A stretch of 64,000 nt of DNA from Hymenobacter cellulosilyticus (GTDB lineage: Bacteria > Bacteroidota > Bacteroidia > Cytophagales > Hymenobacteraceae), in NCBI RefSeq assembly GCF_022919215.1, contig NZ_CP095046.1, positions 5,322,501-5,386,500 on the forward strand, in the 5' to 3' direction. The translations under genes and the position numbers were made by a program. Positions 58,060 to 64,000 of this stretch are shown here, in pieces; the stretch's first letter is position 1; each line of letters opens with the position of its first letter. Below the pieces are notes generated by a model. The model was not told where the DNA came from, made no database searches, and was given only the letters and a program-made list of their open reading frames with translations.

Positions 58060-60109
58060 ATGTCGTCTTCTCAGCCGGCTCACACCAACCGCCTTAGTCA
58101 GGAAACCAGCCCGTACTTGCTTCAGCACGCCCATAATCCGGTGGATTGGTACCCGTGGGGTGAGGAAGCGCTGAGCCGAGCCCGGGCCGAGCAAAAGCCC
58201 ATCATTGTGAGCATCGGGTACGCGGCCTGTCACTGGTGCCATGTAATGGAGCGGGAGTCGTTCGAGAATCCGGCTCTGGCCCAGCTCATGAATGAGCATT
58301 TTGTTTGCATCAAGGTGGACCGGGAAGAGCGGCCCGATGTGGACCAAGTGTACATGGATGCCCTGCAGGCCATGGGCGTACCGGGCGGTTGGCCCCTGAA
58401 TGTGTTTTTGAACCCGGAGGCTAAGCCATTTTACGGCGGAACCTACTTCCCGCCCGTAGCTGGGGTCAACTGCTGCAGAGTATCGGGGAGGCTTACCAGG
58501 GAGAACACCGGGCTGAGTTAGACAAGTCGGCCGAAGAGTTTGCGCGCCTGCTGCGAACTAGTGACTTGGAGAAGTATGGGGCAGGCCTGGCAGATGCAGC
58601 TTTATCGGAGGAACAGTTCAAGCTGCTGGTTTACAACCTGGGCGTACACTTCGACTCGGAAAAAGGCGGCATGAACCGGGCCCCAAAGTTTCCGATGCCC
58701 AGTATCTGGCGGTTTCTGCTGCGTTGCTATGCTCGTACCGGCAGCCAGCTGGTACTCAACCAAACCCTACTGACGCTGCGCGAAATGGCCTGGGGTGGCA
58801 TTTACGACCAGGTAGGCGGGGCTTTGCGCGCTATTCGGTGGATGCCGAGTGGCTGGTGCCCCATTTCGAGAAGATGCTCTACGACAACGGGCAGCTGGTG
58901 AGCCTGTATTCCGAAGCCTTCCAGTTGACTCAGGACCCACTGTTCCGCGACGTGGTGTACGACACCATAGCGTTTGTAAAGCGGGAATTGACAAGTCCGC
59001 AGGGAGGATTCTATTCGTCGCTGGATGCCGACAGTGAGGGCGAGGAAGGCAAGTTTTACGTGTTTACCAAAGAGGAACTGCAGCAGATTCTCGGCGACGA
59101 GGAAGCTTTGTTTTCGGCCTATTACAACTGCACTGCGTTGGGCAACTGGGAACACGGCCGCAACATTCTGCACCGCCGGCAGTCCGACGCCGACTTTGCC
59201 GCCGAGCACGAGTTGGAAGTGGCGGTACTGGAGGCCATAGTAGCCGAGTGGAAGCAGAAAATCCGGCGGGCCCGCAATCAGCGGGTGCGCCCAGGCCTCG
59301 ACGACAAGATCCTCACGGGTTGGAATGCTTTGATGCTAAGCGGGCTGGTGGATGCCTACCGGACGTTTGGCGAAGCTGGCTTCCTAGAATTGGCCCTGCA
59401 AAACGCCCGGTTTCTGCAAACCAACCTGCGGCAGGGCCCGCGCCTGCGCCGCAGCTTCAAAGCCGGCCGTGCCACCATCGACGGGTTCCTGGAAGACTAC
59501 GCCCTGGTTATTCAAGCTTATATTAGCCTCTACGAGGTTTCTTTCGACGCCCAGTGGCTGCAGGAGGCCGAAACCATGACGCAGTACGTGCAGGACCACT
59601 TTTTCGACCCTGAGGAAAATCAGTTCTTCTACACCGACGACGCGGGTGAAACGCTGATTGCCCGCAAAAAAGAGCTGTTCGACAACGTCATTCCCGCTTC
59701 CAACTCGGTTATGGCTCACAACCTGCTACGGCTGAGCCTGCACCTCGAAAAAGAAGAGTATCGGGAGCTAGCCGCACGAATGCTGGGCCAGGTTCAGGAG
59801 CTGGTGGTGAAAGAGCCCCAGCACCTGACCACTTGGGCGGCGCTGTATGCAGCTCTGCTGCAGCCCATGGCCGAAATTGCCATTGTAGGTCCCGACGCAG
59901 AAGCCTTGCGGGAGGAGCTTGGCCGGCACTTTTTGCCCCATGCCGTGGTAGCCGGTACCACAGAGGCCAGTGAGTTGCCGCTGCTGCTGCACCGCACGGC
60001 CCAGAACGGGCAAACTACCCTGTACGTGTGCTTCAACCGGGCCTGTCAGCAGCCGGTATATAGCGTTGCGGATGCTTTGGCCCAGCTGCCTGCGCCGGGT
60101 GCTGGCTAA
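58060..60109 (+). CDS. DUF255 thioredoxin-domain protein, YyaL/SPATA20-like (two frameshifts)
   Basis: The restored 683-residue protein starts [20 protein letters not shown] with the family signature [16 protein letters not shown] thioredoxin-like motif follows ([13 protein letters not shown]), then a long alpha/alpha-barrel region as in glycosidase-like folds. Gaps at CCC 58453-58455 (restores [13 protein letters not shown]) and GGGG 58818-58821 (restores [20 protein letters not shown]) break the frame. The family is widespread, cytosolic and of unknown biochemical role. No neighbour explains it. Confidence 0.88.
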
Positions 60110-60183
60110 CTTTTACTTCTTGGCTCTGACCGACATAAGCCGAATTGCCAAGCCCAGAGAAACCTGCGGCCCGCAATTCGGCT

Positions 60184-60191
60184 TACCTTTG
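60184..60191 (+). promoter_or_regulatory. Candidate -7 element (TACCTTTG) for priA
   Basis: An exact TAnnTTTG match lies 27 bp before the TTG start at 60219. No TTG lies at the -33 spacing. Confidence 0.4.
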
Positions 60192-60218
60192 CGGTCCTGT
60201 TGTTAGCTGATCTGTCCG

Positions 60219-62755
60219 TTGAGCCTTTCCTTTGACTTTGCCCAGCCGGAAGCCGCCGGAGCCGACCGCGTCACGCTGTTTGTGGACGTGATTCTGCCCC
60301 TGCCGCTGCCCAAGCTGTATACCTACCGCGTGCCCTACGAGATGAACGACGAAGTCGTCATCGGGGCCGCGTGATTGTGCAGTTTGGGGCCAAGAAAACG
60401 CTTAGCTGCATTGTGGCGGCCGTGCACGAAACGCCGCCGGCCCAGTACCAGGCCAAATACATCCTGGAGTTTATCGACGATGCACCAGTGGTGACTCAGG
60501 CCCAGCTGAAGTTGTTTCGCTGGATGGCCGACTACTACATGTGCACCCTGGGCGAGGTCATCAACGCGGCTTTGCCCTCGGCGCTGAAGCTCAGCTCTGA
60601 GTCCCGCATTCAACTGCATCCGGCTTTCGAGCCCGAAAACAACCCCTACCCGCTCAGCGAGCAGGAAGAGCGGATTGTGGCCGTACTCAGCTCCGAGGAT
60701 GGCAAGGCCCTGACCTTTACCGAAGTCGGCGACCTGCTGGGCAACACCAACTTTCACAAGGTCATTAAGTCGCTGATTCAGAAGGACGTCATCTTTCTGT
60801 TTGAGCACTTGGCCGATAAGTACTCACCCAAGGTGGTGAAGAAAGTGCGGCTGGCCCACCATTTCGTGGAGGATAATGTGCTGGAGGAGCTGTTTGCCAA
60901 AATGGCCAGCAAGCCCAAGCAACTCGACGTGCTGATGCGCTACCTGCAGCGGGTGCCGGTGTACCAGAACGTGCACGCCAACCACCAGGGAATGGAAAAG
61001 GCCGCTCTGACCAGCAGCCCCCACCTCTCCCCTTCGGCCGTCAACACGCTGATTAAAAACGGGGTCCTGGAGCAGTTCGACGTCATTGTGTCGCGCTTCC
61101 CGATGGACGACTCGCCGGAGGCCAAGATTCACTTCTCCCTGAGCGAGGCCCAAACGGCGGCCCACGATGAGGTGCTCAAGCAGTTTGGGGAGAAGGACAT
61201 TGTGCTGCTGCACGGCGTAACGGGTGCGGGCAAAACCGAAATCTATATTGAACTGATCCGCAAGGCTCTGGAAGGCGGCGGGCAGGTGCTGTACTTATTG
61301 CCCGAAATTGCCCTCACGGCCCAGATTGTAACCCGCCTGATGCGCGTATTCGGCACCCGCCTGGGCGTCTACCACTCCAAGTTCTCGGACAATGAGCGGG
61401 TGGAAGTGTGGAATGGGGTGTTGTCGGGCCGCTTTCAGGTGGTAGTAGGCGTGCGCTCCGCTGTGTTCCTGCCCTTCGACAATATGTCCCTCATCATCGT
61501 GGACGAGGAGCACGAGAGCAGCTATAAGCAGTATGACCCCTCGCCGCGCTACAACGCCCGGGAAGTGGCCCTGATGATGGCCAACTTCCAGGGCGCTAAA
61601 ACCCTGCTGGGCTCGGCCACGCCGGCCGTGGAAACCTACTATCAGACCCGAGCCGGGCGCTGGGGCCTGGTTACGCTCAGCAAACGCTTTGGCGAAGCAG
61701 GTTTGCCCGAAATTGAGCTGGTGGATACGCGCAAGCAGCGCGACGCCAAGAAAATGCTCAACCACTTCACGCCCGAGCTACTGAGTGAAATCGAGCGGAA
61801 GCTGGGTTTGAAAGAGCAGGTTATTCTGTTTCAGAACCGCCGCGGCTACTCGCCCTTCATTTCCTGCCTCGACTGCGGCTGGATTCCGAAGTGTAAGAAC
61901 TGCGCCGTGAGCCTGAGCTACCACAAACACGCCCACGAGCTGCGCTGCCACTACTGCGGTTTCCACGACCGAATGCCGGTGGAATGCCCCGCCTGCGGCT
62001 CCCGCAACCTGAAGACTGTGGGCTTCGGTACCGAGAAGATTGAGGACGACCTTAAGATTATGCTGCCCCAGGCCAACGTGCAGCGCATGGACCTCGACAC
62101 GACCCGGGCCAAGAACTCCTACCAGCAAATTATTGCCGACTTCGAGCAGCAGACGACCAACGTGCTGGTGGGTACCCAGATGGTGACCAAGGGCCTGGAC
62201 TTTGCCAACGTGAGCCTGGTGGGCATCATCAACGCCGACAGCATCATTCACTACCCCGATTTCCGGGCCCACGAACGGGCCTTCCAGATGTTTGTGCAGG
62301 TGAGCGGGCGGGCCGGCCGCAAAGGCAAGAAGGGTAAGGTTATTATCCAGACGGCCGACCCGGCTCAGGTGATTTTCGACAAAGTCATCCGTAACGACTA
62401 CCTCGAATTCTATGAGTACGAAATAACCCAGCGGCGCGAGTACGGCTTTCCGCCCTTCATGCGCGTGATTCGGCTTACAGTAAAGCACGTAGATCAGCTC
62501 GTAGCCGAGCAAGCCGCCATTCTGCTAACCCAGGAGCTGGTATTCCGCCTGGGCCGGGAGGCCGTGCTGGGGCCGGAAGCGCCGTACATCTTCAGGATTC
62601 GGAACTTCTATCTGCAGGAAATTACCATCAAGCTCGACCGGGAACACACGGTGCTCAAGCACGCCAAAGCTCAGATTATAGAGGCTATGAACGTGGTAAA
62701 AGACCAGAAGGAGTTCAAGCAGGCCCGCCTCGTGGCTGATGTCGACCCAATGTAG
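60219..62755 (+). CDS. priA: Primosomal protein N', replication restart helicase PriA (one frameshift)
   Basis: The restored 845-residue protein has the N-terminal DNA-binding region (VDVILPLPLPKLYTYRVP), a Walker A motif (GVTGAGKTE), a DEEH box and the Cys-rich zinc region (CLDCGWIPKCKNC, CHYCGFHDRMPVECPACG). Helicase motifs such as LVGTQMVTKGLDF and QVSGRAGRKGKKG follow. One base is missing at GGGG 60363-60366; adding it gives VVIGGRVIVQFGAKK. The start appears to be TTG 60219 (MSLSFDFAQPEAAG). PriA loads the replication machinery at stalled forks. Essential or near-essential in most bacteria, so real loss is unlikely. Confidence 0.93.
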
Positions 62756-62874
62756 AGGGCAGCGTATCCATGGAGCTGTTTATCTGGGCCCATTATGAAT
62801 AGCACCGCGTCAACTACGTAAAGTAGAGTAAAGCTAGCCCCGGTGAACTCAGCATATGGGTGGATGTAGAAACA

Positions 62875-62910
62875 AAAAAGCCCTGCTGGCAGCTGCCAGC
62901 AGGGCTTTTT
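62875..62910. terminator. Bidirectional intrinsic terminator
   Basis: A perfect 36-bp palindrome with A5/T5 flanks and a central CAGCTG lies between convergent priA and the lipoprotein gene. Confidence 0.9.
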
Positions 62911-62929
62911 ATTGTATACCCGGTAAGTC

Positions 62930-63547
62930 CTACAACTCGTCGAGCAGGTAAAGGATGATGAGCACCAAGCCGATCAGGGCAATGATGGCACCCAGCACGT
63001 AGATGAGGCCGATACCGGTGGCCGCACCCAGAATCTCAATCAGCAGACCTACCAGCAACAGGATTACACCCTGGCGCAGTTTGCCTTGCAGCTTGTTGGT
63101 GCTAGCTACTTCACTATGCTTTTTCACTTCCATCTTGCTGCTCAGCTTCTCAGCCTTCTTGGCCACTTTCGCCACAATCGACCGTTCGATCAGGTTCAGC
63201 TTGCGGCTAGCCTGAGCCTTAGTGGCGGGCTGCACGGCAGCAACAGTTGCGGCTTCCTTTACAGCGGGAGCAGCCGACACAGCCTTAGAAGCAGTAGCGG
63301 GGGCAGCAGGAGCCGAGGCTACGGTAGCGGGGGCAACTGCGGGAGCAGCTTCCGGAACGGCAGCTACTTCTGGAGCGGGAGTAGCAGCTACTGGGGCGGG
63401 CTTCACGCTTACAGCCCGGTTGGCGGTGCCGTGGTACGATGAAGTCTTGGGCAGCATTGCATACTCAGCCCGATTACAGCTGCTCAGCGCAACGACAATT
63501 GCCGCGAAGGCGGTCAGCTTGTGTAGGAGTCCGGATACGTGTTTCAT
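62930..63547 (-). CDS. Ala/Pro-rich lipoprotein with C-terminal membrane segments
   Basis: This 205-residue protein has a lipoprotein signal (MKHVSGLLHKLTAFAAIVVA, then LSSC; Cys near 24). A long Ala/Pro/Val-rich linker (about 45-110), a Lys-rich helical stretch (about 115-155) and a C-terminal hydrophobic pair (about 160-200) follow. The layout looks like a surface or envelope anchor. No named family is recognised. A TATTTTTG element on the minus strand (63601-63594) lies 46 bp upstream of the ATG. Confidence 0.75.
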   Translation of the reverse strand: MKHVSGLLHKLTAFAAIVVALSSCNRAEYAMLPKTSSYHGTANRAVSVKPAPVAATPAPEVAAVPEAAPAVAPATVASAPAAPATASKAVSAAPAVKEAATVAAVQPATKAQASRKLNLIERSIVAKVAKKAEKLSSKMEVKKHSEVASTNKLQGKLRQGVILLLVGLLIEILGAATGIGLIYVLGAIIALIGLVLIILYLLDEL

Positions 63548-63593
63548 GTGGTAAGGAAGTTGGTGAAGAGTTCGAAAACAGGCTTTCTACGGG

Positions 63594-63601
63594 CAAAAAT
63601 A
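63594..63601 (-). promoter_or_regulatory. Candidate -7 element (TATTTTTG) for the lipoprotein gene
   Basis: On the minus strand the octamer fits TAnnTTTG. The nearest upstream TTG is 27 bp away, longer than usual. Confidence 0.35.
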
Positions 63602-63795
63602 TAAATAGTGGCCCGACTTTGTCTTTTTCAAACTGAATTTTATCCTCTTTCCAACAGCCAACTCCCTAAGCACAACGGTCTTTACCAATATAAAATATGG
63701 TGAATATTTCTTCGTAGCTCAACCGCTACAGCCCGAACGAACCCTTCCCCTCGCATGGATGTTTGTCCGAACACAGTTTATTTGCACCTGTGCGT

Positions 63796-64000
63796 ATGAC
63801 TATTCCTTCCTTTTCCCTCTTGGGCTCCTGGGCTCTGAGTCTTCTGCTATTTCAGGCCTGTACCCAGCCGCTGAGTGAAAGTACCGCGGCCACTGCGGCC
63901 GAGCAACGCCGGCAGTCCTCCGTGCCCGACACCACCGGCTATGAGATTCGTCCGCCGGCCGACCCCAACGGCATCAGCCGCTATTACCTGGGCCGGCAGA
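63796..64000 (+). CDS. Lipoprotein, 3' partial (possibly an exported methyltransferase-like protein)
   Basis: The ATG at 63796 starts a lipoprotein signal peptide (MTIPSFSLLGSWALSLLLFQ, then AC; Cys near 22). A Ser/Thr/Ala linker and YEIRPPADPNGISRYYLGRQ follow, up to the end of the window. The last segment resembles the N-terminus of some exported SAM-dependent methyltransferase-like proteins of Hymenobacter, but too little is present to be sure. Confidence 0.5.
   Translation, partial: MTIPSFSLLGSWALSLLLFQACTQPLSESTAATAAEQRRQSSVPDTTGYEIRPPADPNGISRYYLGRQ

Noticed and set aside
55846..58521. GSCFA-thioredoxin fusion protein
   Set aside because: It arises from a missing C at 57827-57829; a terminator and a separate ATG lie at the supposed junction.
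7414..60366. Programmed frameshifting or widespread pseudogenes as the cause of broken frames
   Set aside because: There are 28 events of the same kind, only in G/C runs, in essential and accessory genes alike, with no slippery heptamers. Sequencing error is far more likely.

Overview
The window looks like chromosomal DNA from a Hymenobacter-like member of the Bacteroidota (Cytophagales). The evidence is high GC, Bacteroidota-type promoters (TTG, about 19-21 bp, then TAnnTTTG), type IX secretion (T9SS) C-terminal sorting domains, a GSCFA-domain protein, and an alternative complex III (ACIII) operon joined to an aa3-type oxidase. The genus is an inference. No rRNA, tRNA, CRISPR array, transposase or prophage gene was seen.

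Layout. 1-15 kb is a mixed accessory and regulatory region: a GNAT/nitrilase fusion, an AraC regulator next to an SDR, two T9SS-exported surface proteins (a beta-helix protein and a duplicated DUF4394 protein), a Crp/Fnr regulator, a secreted DJ-1/PfpI protein, a secreted ABM monooxygenase, a ureohydrolase, a second SDR and two RDD proteins. 15.9-22.7 kb is one co-directional cluster: SpoIIM, a membrane protein, DUF4129, DUF4350, MoxR ATPase and DUF58. 22.7-29.1 kb holds a polytopic membrane protein, a GH20 hexosaminidase, and a MerC-like membrane protein translationally coupled to a tyrosinase. 29.2-36.6 kb holds a large outer-membrane barrel candidate and a 1243-residue sensor histidine kinase without an adjacent response regulator.

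36.9-54.1 kb is the respiratory island, all on the minus strand. ActA-B-C-D-E-F (quinol:cytochrome c oxidoreductase) is followed by CtaC and CtaD and ends in tandem terminators. Then come heme A synthesis (CtaA, CtaB), two oxidase subunit III genes, subunit IV, SCO and DUF420 (CtaM-like), plus a small CxxC membrane protein. Together these encode a quinol-to-oxygen electron transfer chain with its cofactor synthesis and copper insertion factors. A strong divergent promoter then reads the other way into rpsF-rpsR-rplI. 55.8-62.8 kb holds the GSCFA protein, a DUF255 thioredoxin-like protein and PriA. The right edge has a lipoprotein and the start of another.

The most important caveat is that 18 genes, including priA and actA/B/C, are broken by 28 one-base frameshifts. 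In every case, adding one base to a G or C run of 3-5 restores a full-length family member, and every restored span becomes divisible by three. This is almost certainly systematic homopolymer under-calling in the assembly, not gene decay. The listed coordinates cover the restored genes.
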